Shown here: in pieces, positions 17,039 through 24,286 of the stretch | How the letters are laid out: the number at the start of each line of letters is the position of its first letter | Position numbering within the stretch: position 1 is the first letter of the stretch | Assembly (NCBI GenBank): GCA_040901705.1 | Contig: JBBDYI010000290.1 | Location: forward strand, 18,864 to 82,863 | DNA length: 64,000 nucleotides | Direction of reading: 5' to 3' | Origin: PLA5 sp040901705 | GTDB taxonomy: Bacteria; Planctomycetota; Planctomycetia; Pirellulales; PLA5 | The notes under the pieces: generated by a model | What the model saw: only the letters and a program-made list of their open reading frames with translations | Databases searched by the model: none | Told to the model about the DNA's origin: nothing | Translations under genes and position numbers: made by a program

Positions 17039-17509
17039 CTAAAACGAGAATTGTTCGGCAACAAGCATGTCTCTGGTCGAGATGCACCCTACGCCTAGTC
17101 CCAGGCACACGTCTGGAATCTTCGGGTCATTTTTGCCACCGCTGCCTTCTTCGCATACCACAGTTGCTCCCCAAATCTGAGCGTGGGCAATTAGCCAAGG
17201 GTCAGCCCCCGAGCGTCCAGTGCCCTTAAGTTTGACAATACGACCATAGTACGTGTCTTGCATTATTGCCTTCAGTGCGAGCACAACATCTTCTGTTGTC
17301 TCTCGGACAAATTCGCGTCTCTGCCTAATCCATGCCAACAACGAATCGTCCTGCTGTTCAATTTCTTCATACACCTCCCGAGGAACAATCGCCCGTCCAG
17401 ATGTCAGCATGTCTGAAAGGAACGTCCAAAACTTCGGCGCAAAGATTGGCTGATAGTGCTTCTGCCAGCCGTTGACGAGAACGCCGGTATCGAGGCAGTA
17501 TTTAGTCAC
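17039..17509 (-). CDS. DUF4411 family protein, PIN-like putative toxin
   Basis: A 156-residue protein of the DUF4411 family, thought to adopt a PIN-like nuclease fold. It begins KYCLDTGVLVNGW, where the first acidic D sits as in PIN domains, and has conserved VPREVYEEIEQQDD in the middle. It ends with GADPWLIAHAQIWGATVVCEE, where the GxDPWLIAxA block supplies another acidic residue. The start lies only 4 bases beyond the stop of the upstream XRE/ImmA gene, so the two form an operon. Families of this kind are paired with ImmA/IrrE-type proteins as toxin-antitoxin modules. The RNA or DNA target is unknown. Confidence 0.88.
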   Translation of the reverse strand: MTKYCLDTGVLVNGWQKHYQPIFAPKFWTFLSDMLTSGRAIVPREVYEEIEQQDDSLLAWIRQRREFVRETTEDVVLALKAIMQDTYYGRIVKLKGTGRSGADPWLIAHAQIWGATVVCEEGSGGKNDPKIPDVCLGLGVGCISTRDMLVAEQFSF

Positions 17510-17513
17510 TGAT

Positions 17514-18671
17514 TTACTCGCCCACCAACCGTTTTTCGAGGTCAGGCAAGAACTGGCTTTTCATGCTTAGCAGGTCCGACACGTCAGGCCCCGTTATCCT
17601 ATCTTCTCTGTACGCCGAAACGACCGCTTTTCCGAATCGTCTCCCAACGGTGGAAAGAACAATTGTCGCCTGCTTTATTCTGACTTGATTCCGCCTCTTG
17701 TCCTTGCGCCATTCTCCTCGCTGCCTTAATTCGACGACCAGCCGTTCGTAAATGTGGTGATTGATAAATCCATGCTGCAAGAGTTTTCTAGCGATCACTT
17801 CTTGGCTTACTCGATACATGGCCGCCAGAGACGGCAAAGATTGCTCATACTCCCCGGAGCCACGCTTTGCCACTGCAATAAAATCCTCGCTTGGAACCAG
17901 CGCCTCTGCGGCAACGGCATTGCAAAAAACTTCGATCTTCTCATCATCGGTGTTGGCGGTGCTCTCAATTGCGCGATCCGAGATTCCGGATATGTTAAGC
18001 ATCACATGCGCCATCTCGTGCATTAGGGTGAAGATACGCCCACCAAATCGGTCACGATCATTCACCACCACAATTGGCGCGACCTCGTGTGCCAATGCAA
18101 AACCACGCATCTCACTGAGCGGAACCTTGCGGCTCAGAAATACCGAGACGCCAGCGGCTTCGCATTGTGATCGCCAGTAGCGAAAGGCGGATTGTTTATC
18201 CGGCAGGGCTTTTTGTTCTTCAAGACTGACACCCAACAGGTTTCTAAGTCGCTTGCCAACGTCTATTGGGCTTTCCGTGTAGCTGGAGCGTCCAACAAAC
18301 GGCAACGGCTCACGGCCATGAGATTCGAGATATTCGGCGAGCCATTCCTGGCGGCCCTGTGTGATTCGCGTCCAGTAGGCAAGTTCGCGGGATAGCACGC
18401 CCCTATCAGGCGACGGTAGCTTTCGGAAGTCACGAACCGGATGCCACTGAGGCGGATTTGGTAGATAGAATACGGCAGTCGGGAATCGCAAGAACTTCGC
18501 CAACGCCCTAAGCTGCGGTAATGTAGGGGTCTGCACGCCAAATTCCCAAAACATGACGTCGCGGTCGGCCAGTGCGAGTTTATCGGCCACTTGCTCTACA
18601 GTGACTGCGGCTCGCTCACGACACCACACGATCATGGCCGACTCAGCGTGCGAGGGGATTACTTTAGACAT
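17514..18671 (-). CDS. XRE-HTH and ImmA/IrrE metallopeptidase fusion
   Basis: A 385-residue protein. The N-terminus resembles an XRE-type helix-turn-helix (about 12-70: VTVEQVADKLALADRDVMFWEFG, TLPQLRALAKFLRFP). The middle has the DUF955 metallopeptidase zinc motif HEMAH inside TLMHEMAHVMLN. A second conserved block, EKIEVFCNAVAAEALVP, provides the likely third ligand glutamate region. It continues with an extended C-terminal helical part. Proteins of this layout regulate mobile elements or act as the antitoxin/activator for DUF4411. It is the first gene of the two-gene operon and probably autoregulates. Base composition is lower in GC than the neighbours, which fits transfer. Confidence 0.88.
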   Translation of the reverse strand: MSKVIPSHAESAMIVWCRERAAVTVEQVADKLALADRDVMFWEFGVQTPTLPQLRALAKFLRFPTAVFYLPNPPQWHPVRDFRKLPSPDRGVLSRELAYWTRITQGRQEWLAEYLESHGREPLPFVGRSSYTESPIDVGKRLRNLLGVSLEEQKALPDKQSAFRYWRSQCEAAGVSVFLSRKVPLSEMRGFALAHEVAPIVVVNDRDRFGGRIFTLMHEMAHVMLNISGISDRAIESTANTDDEKIEVFCNAVAAEALVPSEDFIAVAKRGSGEYEQSLPSLAAMYRVSQEVIARKLLQHGFINHHIYERLVVELRQRGEWRKDKRRNQVRIKQATIVLSTVGRRFGKAVVSAYREDRITGPDVSDLLSMKSQFLPDLEKRLVGE

Positions 18672-18760
18672 GCGTGAACCCCCGCAATCCAGCCCATGTC
18701 CGGGATACTATGAACCCGCTCCTGCCTTTCCTTGATAGCGACGACTGACTCTCTAGTCCC

Positions 18761-18846
18761 GGAGGGCGGTCCGCGCCTTGGCGGCGCAGCGGTCTTATAA
18801 ACTGCCATAGGTTCCTCACGGAAGGGTTCGATTCCCCCGCTCTCCG
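18761..18846 (+). tRNA. Degenerate class II tRNA-like sequence
   Basis: The ends pair as a 7-bp acceptor (GGAGGGC with GCTCTCC, one G-T) followed by a G discriminator. Inside are an imperfect D arm with a GG-containing loop and a five-bp anticodon stem (GCGGT/ACTGC) around loop CTTATAA, whose position 34-36 would be TAT. A variable arm hairpin TTCC-TCAC-GGAA and T loop TTCGATT follow. Only three of five T-stem pairs form, and the D stem has a mismatch, so it may be a pseudogene or a mobile-element tRNA. Its 3' end abuts the stop codon of the convergent small gene. Confidence 0.45.
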
Positions 18847-19038
18847 CTAGCGCCGCTTTGGCGCTTTCTCGGCGGCTTTGTTCAGGCACTCCCGTATCCA
18901 TTCCGACAGGCTTTTGTCTGCGGCATAGGCAGCGCTCGCCCACTTGGCCTTGTCGTCGGCTGTCAATCGAATCTGGAGGGTTTCCGGCAACGTTGTGCCC
19001 GTCGGTTTCGGCGGTCGTCCCGAACGCTTCTTTTCCAT
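18847..19038 (-). CDS. Small ribbon-helix-helix-like DNA-binding protein
   Basis: A 63-residue basic protein: MEKKRSGRPPKPTGT, then a strand LPETLQIRLTADDKAKW, then two helices containing A-A-D-K-S-L-S-E-W-I-R-E-C-L. The strand-helix-helix layout and the S-L-S-E-W-I-R-x-x-L pattern suit CopG/Arc-like repressors, and the G-R-P-P-K-P start is an AT-hook-like motif. Much longer in-frame extension upstream is translated from the operator region and is not credible. The start ATG lies next to an array of GTAATTAC boxes, so autoregulation is likely. Its partner or target beyond itself is unknown; no toxin gene is adjacent on the same strand. Confidence 0.72.
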   Translation of the reverse strand: MEKKRSGRPPKPTGTTLPETLQIRLTADDKAKWASAAYAADKSLSEWIRECLNKAAEKAPKRR

Positions 19039-19109
19039 GTAATTACAGTAATGACTAAAATCTATACCGTCAACCCCTTGCTTATTGTAATTACGGTAAT
19101 TACAATAAG
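19039..19109 (-). promoter_or_regulatory. GTAATTAC operator array and promoter of the small repressor gene
   Basis: Four boxes are visible: GTAATTAC at 19039-19046, GTAATGAC at 19048-19055, GTAATTAC at 19087-19094 and GTAATTAC at 19096-19103. Boxes are 9 bases apart within a pair and the pairs are 48 bases apart. The distal pair is embedded in a perfect 14-bp inverted repeat around one base (19081-19109, TTATTGTAATTAC arms). On the minus strand TTGACG and, 17 bases later, TACTGT form a sigma-70-like promoter whose -10 overlaps the proximal pair; transcription would then start at or near the ATG. Confidence 0.75.
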
Positions 19110-19233
19110 GTCGTGCAAGAAAACCCCGTTGCAGCCGGCAAGCCGCAGCGGGGCGAATCACAACTAGGCTTTCGCCCAATCGGACCCAAGTATCTCGATT
19201 GTAGCGAGAGCCGCAACAAAAGGCGACTCTCCG

Positions 19234-20154
19234 ATGGCAAATGTTCTCCCCCGCGACAAGCAAATCTCGGTTCTCCACCATCTAGTCGAAGGCAACACGC
19301 TCCGCAGCACGTCGCGGCTGTCGGGCGTCGCCCGCAACACGATCACGGCCCTCATGGTCCGGTTCGGCGAGGGCTGCCAGCGACTTCTGGACAGCAAGTT
19401 GCGCGGCCTCACGCTCGATCACGTCGAGACGGATGAAATCTGGTCCTACGTCGGCAAAAAGCAGGGCCGACTAACCGACGAAGAAAAAGCCGAACGGTCG
19501 GATATCGGCGACGTGTACACGTTCACTTGCCTTGACCAGGAAACGAAATTGATCGCGGCGCACGTCGTCGGCAAGCGGTCTGCCGACAACGCTCGCCGGT
19601 TGATGATGCAACTGGCCGGCCGGCTAAACTTCCCGAATCCGCACGCGGGCGACGACCACGCCTTCGGCACTGGCGGATTCCGGCCGATCATCCAAATTTC
19701 GACGGACGGCTGGCCAGGATACCCTGAGGCTGTTGACTTGGCTTTTGGTCCCTATGCGCGGTTTGGAACCATCGTGAAGGATTACCGCAACGCCGAGCAA
19801 CCCGGCCGCTACGCGCCGCCGGAAATGATAGGGACCGTCCGCCGCGGCATAACCGGGATAGAAACCGCCGACGAATGGTCGATATGCACGTCGCACGTCG
19901 AACGGCACAACCTGACGATCCGCACGTTGATGAAGCGGTTCACGCGGCTCGGCGTGGGGTTCAGCAAGTGCGTCGAAAACCACGCCGCTGCCGTCGCCGG
20001 CTTCATCGCGTTCTACAATTTCGTCTGGCGGACGCGGTATCCCGACGATAGCGGGCGGCCTGGAAAACTGCGGCCGACGGCGGCGATGATGGCGGGGGTG
20101 ACAAACACGCTGTGGAGTTTCACGGACCTGTTCGACGCCGCGATGGCCGTATAG
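19234..20154 (+). CDS. IS1-like family transposase
   Basis: A 306-residue DDE transposase resembling the IS1 group. The N-terminus carries an HTH (EGNTLRSTSRLSGVARNTITALM). The catalytic domain has VETDEIWSYVGKKQ (first Asp), a later QISTDGWPGYPEAV (second Asp) and SHVERHNLTIRTLMKRFTR, where E-R-x-N is the conserved third acidic block. It ends VAGFIAFYNFVWRT. It appears intact. I could not match inverted ends on both sides: a GGTGAACAAGC box is found twice but both copies lie 3' of the gene. It may be a single-gene insertion whose left end has decayed. Confidence 0.85.
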   Translation: MANVLPRDKQISVLHHLVEGNTLRSTSRLSGVARNTITALMVRFGEGCQRLLDSKLRGLTLDHVETDEIWSYVGKKQGRLTDEEKAERSDIGDVYTFTCLDQETKLIAAHVVGKRSADNARRLMMQLAGRLNFPNPHAGDDHAFGTGGFRPIIQISTDGWPGYPEAVDLAFGPYARFGTIVKDYRNAEQPGRYAPPEMIGTVRRGITGIETADEWSICTSHVERHNLTIRTLMKRFTRLGVGFSKCVENHAAAVAGFIAFYNFVWRTRYPDDSGRPGKLRPTAAMMAGVTNTLWSFTDLFDAAMAV

Positions 20155-20163
20155 AATTCGACC

Positions 20164-20293
20164 GGTGAACAAGCTTAGGGCCGGCGGGTTTCTTCTATGA
20201 CCCGTCGGCCCGCACTTTGCGCCTTGCCGGACACTTAGGTAGACGTATACGATTCGTTAGTGGACTTAGTACAGAACGGAAGGCTTGTTCACC
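20164..20293. repeat. GGTGAACAAGC inverted pair 3' of the transposase
   Basis: An 11-base box at 20164-20174 has its exact complement at 20283-20293, 108 bases apart. IS1-type ends begin GGTGA, so the distal copy could be the right end of the element, but no partner was found upstream of the transposase. Confidence 0.4.
20178..20211 (+). terminator. Terminator-like hairpin after the transposase gene
   Basis: GGGCCGGCGGGT and ACCCGTCGGCCC pair at 11 of 12 positions around a 10-base loop, starting 24 bases after the stop. No long T-run follows, so termination is likely but not certain. Confidence 0.65.
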
Positions 20294-20409
20294 AAAGCTC
20301 TTGCCGCTTCTGGCACGCCAAAAACCAAACAGAAGATTACTGCCACACGTTGGACTGTGTGTTCAGGGATGTACCTTCCTTGCCTCACGGAGGGCCTGCC
20401 TATGGTGAC

Positions 20410-20721
20410 TTAATCATCCTCCCCATCGCAGAGGTCGCGTTCGGATCGCGTGGCGCGCGGAAACAGAGTTAGCATCATCCAGGATTCAGAGGGATCGCCC
20501 TCCATCCAGGCAAGGATAAACTCTCGACTTGCATCGCGGCACGCCGTTGCAATCCGTTCGCGGTTGTCTGCATGTACCGGCTGCTTAGCTGGCTCGCCGG
20601 TGGCAATCAGGTGGTCGATTTGCGCCAACTCGTAGCCGAGGACGAAGCATTCGTGCGCGCCCAGGGAATCAAGTTCGCCATTGTCGATCCCGAACGATTT
20701 GATGAGTCCATATTGTGACAT
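20410..20721 (-). CDS. Hypothetical protein in accessory patch
   Basis: A 103-residue acidic soluble protein (MSQYGLIKSFGIDNGELDSLGAHECFVLGYELAQIDHLI, truncated quote in two parts: N-terminal MSQYGLIKSFGIDNGE and LGAHECFVLGYELAQ). I do not recognise its function. Codon pattern and amino acid mix look like a real gene, unlike the opposite frames. The middle has the segment N-R-E-R-I-A-T-A-C-R-D followed by EFILAWMEGDPSESWMML. It is divergently transcribed from the small YjzC-like gene with 27 bases between the starts, so the two share a promoter region. Confidence 0.65.
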   Translation of the reverse strand: MSQYGLIKSFGIDNGELDSLGAHECFVLGYELAQIDHLIATGEPAKQPVHADNRERIATACRDASREFILAWMEGDPSESWMMLTLFPRATRSERDLCDGEDD

Positions 20722-20748
20722 TTTTGAAACTCAACTTGAAGGTGATAT

Positions 20749-20916
20749 ATGTCTGTTCCGATTGGTACGACCGCAAAGACCGGCGAAATCTGCCCGGAGA
20801 GCGGTGTTTGGCAAGTTGTTGGGACTCCCAGCACGACGGCCCCGATTGCCAAGGGCAACCGGATGCCGCCGTACAACAACCAAGCTGTAACTTGGAAGTT
20901 GACGGCCTACGCTTAG
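20749..20916 (+). CDS. Small YjzC-like protein
   Basis: A 55-residue protein. It shows the YjzC-like pattern: an N-terminal T-G-E-x-x-P-E-S-G-V-W block, then G-T-P, a central I-A-K-G-N-R-M-P-P and a final T-W-K-L. B. subtilis YjzC has G-Q-K-A-P-N-N-G-V-Y, G-D-K-F-P and a late W in the same order. The function is unknown. The ATG follows a clear GAAGGTGAT ribosome site, and a strong terminator follows 22 bases after the stop, marking a compact single-gene unit. It is divergent from the 103-residue hypothetical gene. Confidence 0.75.
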   Translation: MSVPIGTTAKTGEICPESGVWQVVGTPSTTAPIAKGNRMPPYNNQAVTWKLTAYA

Positions 20917-20937
20917 TAGGCGAGTTGTGTGCCAACG

Positions 20938-20970
20938 ATCCCCGCGGGATGGAGCCCGCGGGGATTTTTT
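20938..20970 (+). terminator. Intrinsic terminator of the YjzC-like gene
   Basis: A perfect 11-bp stem (ATCCCCGCGGG / CCCGCGGGGAT) with a 6-base loop is followed by TTTTTT. Confidence 0.92.
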
Positions 20971-21059
20971 GGGCCGGGATCGTCTCAGGAAGTTCTTTCC
21001 CAGGCAATGCCAAAGCGTACAATGGCCGTACTGGCAGCGATGCCAGCGAGAAGAATTCG

Positions 21060-21096
21060 AGCCGCCCAGGAATTGAGAAGCCAAGGGCGGCTTTTT
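21060..21096 (+). terminator. Second intrinsic terminator-like hairpin
   Basis: AGCCGCCC pairs with GGGCGGCT across a 17-base loop and is followed by a T-run (21092-21096). It lies 90 bases past the first terminator. Confidence 0.75.
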
Positions 21097-21128
21097 CATG
21101 CGCTCAATTCTACCGATCCGGTCGACAA

Positions 21129-21148
21129 CGGGCCACGGCCCGCTTTTT
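21129..21148 (+). terminator. Third terminator-like hairpin
   Basis: CGGG / CCCG pair around CCACGG and are followed by CTTTTT. The stem is short, so this is weaker than the two before it. The ribbon of DNA between the three hairpins has no convincing gene. Confidence 0.5.
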
Positions 21149-21313
21149 CCTTACTCGATTTCAATTTGAGCCACTATCAAAGGATCACGAGGCAGGTGAT
21201 AACCAATCTCGGCCGCGGCTTGCGCCCAGGAGGCTTGCCTGCCTTCTCCGGCGACTGGTACGGATTCTCGTTCTCGGCCATGCTGGCATTGTAACGAACC
21301 GGCTGTCCGCCGT

Positions 21314-21826
21314 TCACGCGACCGGCTGCGAACGCTCGCCCGCCTGCGACGCCTTGCGCCCCATCGCCAGAACCATTTTGTACTCGCTCGGCCGCACGGG
21401 CTGAACCGACAGTCGCGAACCCTTGCGCAGCAACTCCATCGTGGCCAGCGACTTGACCTCCCGCAATTCGGCCAGCGACACCGGATGCCGAAAGATCTCC
21501 AGCAGCCGCAGATCGACCATTTGCCAGATCGGGTTATCCGGCGACGCCTTCGGATCGTAGTGATGGTCTTCCTTGTCCCACGCCGTGTGGTCGGGATACG
21601 CTTCGCGAACCACCAGACACGTCCCCACCACGGCCGGCGGATTGGCGTTGGAGTGGTAAAACAGCACTTCGTCGCCGAGTTTCATATCGTCGCGAAGATA
21701 ATTGCGGGCCTGATAATTCCGCACGCCGTCCCAGCAAGTCGTCTGCTTCGGGCTGTCGGCCAAGTTGCGAATCGAAAACGACTCCGGTTCCGTTTTGACG
21801 AGCCAATAACGCTTCGCTCGGGGCAT
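21314..21826 (-). CDS. EVE domain protein
   Basis: A 170-residue PUA-like EVE domain protein. The family signature KRYWLVKTEPESFSI opens it, followed by T-x-x-W-D-G-V-R-N-Y-Q-A-R-N-Y and KLGDEVLFYHSN, then a GTCLVVREAYPD strand and LLRKGSRLSVQPVRPSE near the end. EVE domains bind modified bases in RNA or DNA; which one here is unknown. The start at 21826 is chosen because the domain begins there; the longer upstream frame is out of character. It lies downstream of the LptF-like gene on the same strand. Confidence 0.9.
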   Translation of the reverse strand: MPRAKRYWLVKTEPESFSIRNLADSPKQTTCWDGVRNYQARNYLRDDMKLGDEVLFYHSNANPPAVVGTCLVVREAYPDHTAWDKEDHHYDPKASPDNPIWQMVDLRLLEIFRHPVSLAELREVKSLATMELLRKGSRLSVQPVRPSEYKMVLAMGRKASQAGERSQPVA

Positions 21827-21951
21827 ATAGAAGTTCCGCGGCCGCCAGATCTCGCATCGGCCGGGGCGACACGTCCCGGCCACACCAAGATTGTTATACT
21901 CCGCCCGGCGGGAAATGAAATCCCGGCTGCGGCATGGAATCGGCGCGGCGA

Positions 21952-23145
21952 CTATCGCGTCGCCCGGCGGATCAGCCACGCGCCGCAGCATGCCACGACG
22001 AGATTGCCGGTCCACACGACTTCCGGCGGCAACGCGCCGCGCTTGGCCGCGTCGATGCCGAACGCCAGCAGCGGATAATAGACGACCAGTATCGGCAGAA
22101 AGCACAGAAAGAACGTGGTCAGAAAATCGGCCGTCCGGAAACGAATCGCCAGCGGCAGGCCGATCATCGCGAAACACAGACAGCTAAACCCGCTCGCCCA
22201 GCGACGCGGCGGTTCCGTACGCAGACGGTACAGGTAACCGCGCTCGTTGCTCAACTGCTGCTCGTCGAGTCGCCAGCGCGGGCCGAGCACGTCCTCGAAG
22301 TCTCCCAAGACCAGATTCGACGCGACGCGGGCCGCCAATTGATCGAGATGCTTGCTCAACTCGGCCTCGCGAAGGTCGATTTCGCCCGGAATCTCCCGCA
22401 GCGGAATCCAAGCCGGCGCAGTCGACCGGCTGCGATGTCGGGCGGCTTCCAATGGGATGCGCTGCTCGAAGGTGTCGGGAAATCGCGCCGACCAATGCTC
22501 GCCACCGTCGCGGACCGTCGCGATCTCGCCGTTTCGGCACACCAACCGCAAATCGCCCGCCTCCTCGTCGGTCCATAGCTCGGCCTCCGCGGCGGAAATC
22601 GTACACGCAGGCATCGACTCGCTGGCCGGTAACGAGATCAGCGGCGCGATCAGCCGCCGCCCTTCGACGGCCGCTACGTTGATCGAAATCCGGTCGTTGG
22701 CGAAGCTTCGCTCCGCGCGGAGAATGCCGTAGACGATATCGTCGACGCTGGCGATCGCATGTAGTTCGATTTGCTCGTGGCCCCAACAGACGCCGTCGTC
22801 GTTGAGGAACACCGTGCCCAGGCTGATCGCGACGGCCAGAGCCAGGGTCGGCCAAATGACCGCTCGCGGATTCACGCCCAGCGCTTGCAGGGCAACGATT
22901 TCGTTTCCCGCCGATAGTCGGCCGTAAACGTTACACACCGCCAGCAAAATCGCCCCCGGCACGGCGAACCGCATCGCATCGGGCAGAACGTAAGGCAGCA
23001 GCGGAATTGCCTGAGCGATTCCCAGCCCATGCTCGAGCGCGGTCCGCAGCACGCCGACCACCAGCAACAGACCCGTCGCCGCCGCCAGCGCGACGGCGAA
23101 GACTTTGACGACCTCGACGACGACGTGCCGCGGATAGATGCCCAT
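21952..23145 (-). CDS. LptF/LptG-type permease (YjgP/YjgQ family)
   Basis: A 397-residue inner-membrane protein of the LptF/LptG family, which with LptB2 extracts lipopolysaccharide and passes it to the periplasmic bridge. Three hydrophobic helices lie in the first 100 residues (VVEVVKVFAVALAAATGLLLVV, ILLAVCNVYGRLSAGNEIVALQALG). The G-R-L-S-A-x-x-E segment is diagnostic. A large periplasmic beta domain (about 150-300) and three C-terminal helices follow. The ATG at 23145 is used because the first helix starts a few residues later; a farther upstream start would run through the repeat and the neighbouring gene. No paired second permease gene or lptB is nearby. Confidence 0.85.
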   Translation of the reverse strand: MGIYPRHVVVEVVKVFAVALAAATGLLLVVGVLRTALEHGLGIAQAIPLLPYVLPDAMRFAVPGAILLAVCNVYGRLSAGNEIVALQALGVNPRAVIWPTLALAVAISLGTVFLNDDGVCWGHEQIELHAIASVDDIVYGILRAERSFANDRISINVAAVEGRRLIAPLISLPASESMPACTISAAEAELWTDEEAGDLRLVCRNGEIATVRDGGEHWSARFPDTFEQRIPLEAARHRSRSTAPAWIPLREIPGEIDLREAELSKHLDQLAARVASNLVLGDFEDVLGPRWRLDEQQLSNERGYLYRLRTEPPRRWASGFSCLCFAMIGLPLAIRFRTADFLTTFFLCFLPILVVYYPLLAFGIDAAKRGALPPEVVWTGNLVVACCGAWLIRRATR

Positions 23146-23149
23146 CAAG

Positions 23150-23257
23150 TGCTTATCCCAGAACTGTAGGAGGCGAATCCATTCGCCGAACGAACTGTCA
23201 AGCGATTCTTTCGGCGAAAGGATTCGCCTCCTACGGAATTCGCTTTCGAGATAAGCA
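23150..23257. repeat. MITE-like inverted repeat filling an intergenic gap
   Basis: Terminal 8-base arms TGCTTATC / GATAAGCA (23150-23157, 23250-23257) enclose 25-base inner arms (23166-23190 and 23210-23234) that pair at 24 of 25 positions and contain AGGAGGCGAATCC and TTCGCC. The 6-base sequence ATCAAG occurs on both sides, as a target duplication would. The element runs from just before the methyltransferase stop to just before the permease ATG. Confidence 0.85.
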
Positions 23258-23887
23258 TCAAGGCAAGTGCCAGTGACGGGGCCACCACGCTTCGTCGCGA
23301 GCGTAGGCGACGACCTCGCAGATGACCGGAATCCAAAGATAGCGCGAAGCCCGCCACGCTTCGGCCAGCAGGCCATGCGTATCGACTTCAACGTAGCGGG
23401 CCGACCGATAACGGCGCAGGTTGGGCACGAATCGCGGCGTGCGGCGGCAATACTCGTCGAACTCCGGACCGATCTTGCCCCGCAAATTCGCTTCTTCGAC
23501 CGGCACGGTCACGGCCAGATAAAAGATGCTCGCCGCGGCCAGTCCGACCGCAAACGTGATGCTGCCCAAGTACAGCGGAATCGACAGGCAGAGAAAAAAC
23601 GTGCCGAGGTACAGCGGATTGCGGCACACCGAATACGGGCCTTCGCTCACCAGCGTGTGATACTTGCGGCCACCGATGTAAAGCGTCGACCACCAGCGAA
23701 CGGACACGCCGGCGAGAAAAAGTACCCAACCGGCCATTTCCAGGTAGCAGTGATACCACGAATCGGCCAGCACCAGCGGCGAAGAGAATAACCCCGCCGC
23801 GGCGAACGGCGCCATGATCACAATGCCGACCCAAGCGCGCGACCGTGCCCACCACCTACGGGGCTGCGAAATACCGACGGTTGCCAT
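23258..23887 (-). CDS. Isoprenylcysteine carboxyl methyltransferase-family membrane protein
   Basis: A 209-residue membrane protein of the ICMT/PEMT-like SAM-dependent methyltransferase group. It has about four hydrophobic helices (about 20-38, 50-65, 95-125 and C-terminal hydrophobic WIPVICEVVAYA). The signature G-P-Y-S-V-C-R-N-P-L-Y-L-G (about 83-95) and the later E-E-x-x-L-x-x-x-x-G-x-E-F-x-x-Y-x-x-R-T-P-R-F-V-P match the family's cofactor and active site. In bacteria these often act on lipid or small-molecule carboxyl or amine groups; the substrate is unknown. It sits upstream of the permease gene with the repeat between, and may be co-transcribed. Confidence 0.85.
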   Translation of the reverse strand: MATVGISQPRRWWARSRAWVGIVIMAPFAAAGLFSSPLVLADSWYHCYLEMAGWVLFLAGVSVRWWSTLYIGGRKYHTLVSEGPYSVCRNPLYLGTFFLCLSIPLYLGSITFAVGLAAASIFYLAVTVPVEEANLRGKIGPEFDEYCRRTPRFVPNLRRYRSARYVEVDTHGLLAEAWRASRYLWIPVICEVVAYARDEAWWPRHWHLP

Positions 23888-24286
23888 GAAATGCCCCTGA
23901 AGTTTCAGTGAATTGGAACGGCTCTTTGATTGATTCAGTTAACAAGCGGGCGGAACAATACGAATCGCCGGAATCCGCGTCAATCCGAAAGGCCACAAAA
24001 TCCAAGAGCGACAACGCCGAGCGTGCGGCTCCGCGTACCGATACGCCGCTGTCGCCCGCGCCGCTTTTGCTCGCGTCCAACGTCCGAACAATCCGCTTCT
24101 CCGCTCAAAGCGGCGGTTCTTCCACGGTCGCCGCCGCGTCCTACAATTGCACAACACCGACCGCCGCCACTGGAAGGCCGGTCGTAACGGATTTGCCGGC
24201 GTCGGCCGAATCCGCGATCCACACCGAACGTCCGCCAGCCAGCTTTGGCTGGGCGACCTACGCCGCTCCTTTTCCACATGCCCGCC
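23888..24286. other. Divergent promoter region, methyltransferase and ugd
   Basis: About 400 bases without a credible gene. It should contain the promoters of both flanking genes. The stretch 23905-23950 is AT-richer (GAATTGGAACGG, TTGATTGATTCAG). No ribosome-binding sequence of note is seen before the ugd start. Confidence 0.35.

Noticed and set aside
19080..20300. IS1 element with defined inverted ends
   Set aside because: The GGTGAACAAGC boxes both lie 3' of the transposase; no left end could be identified.
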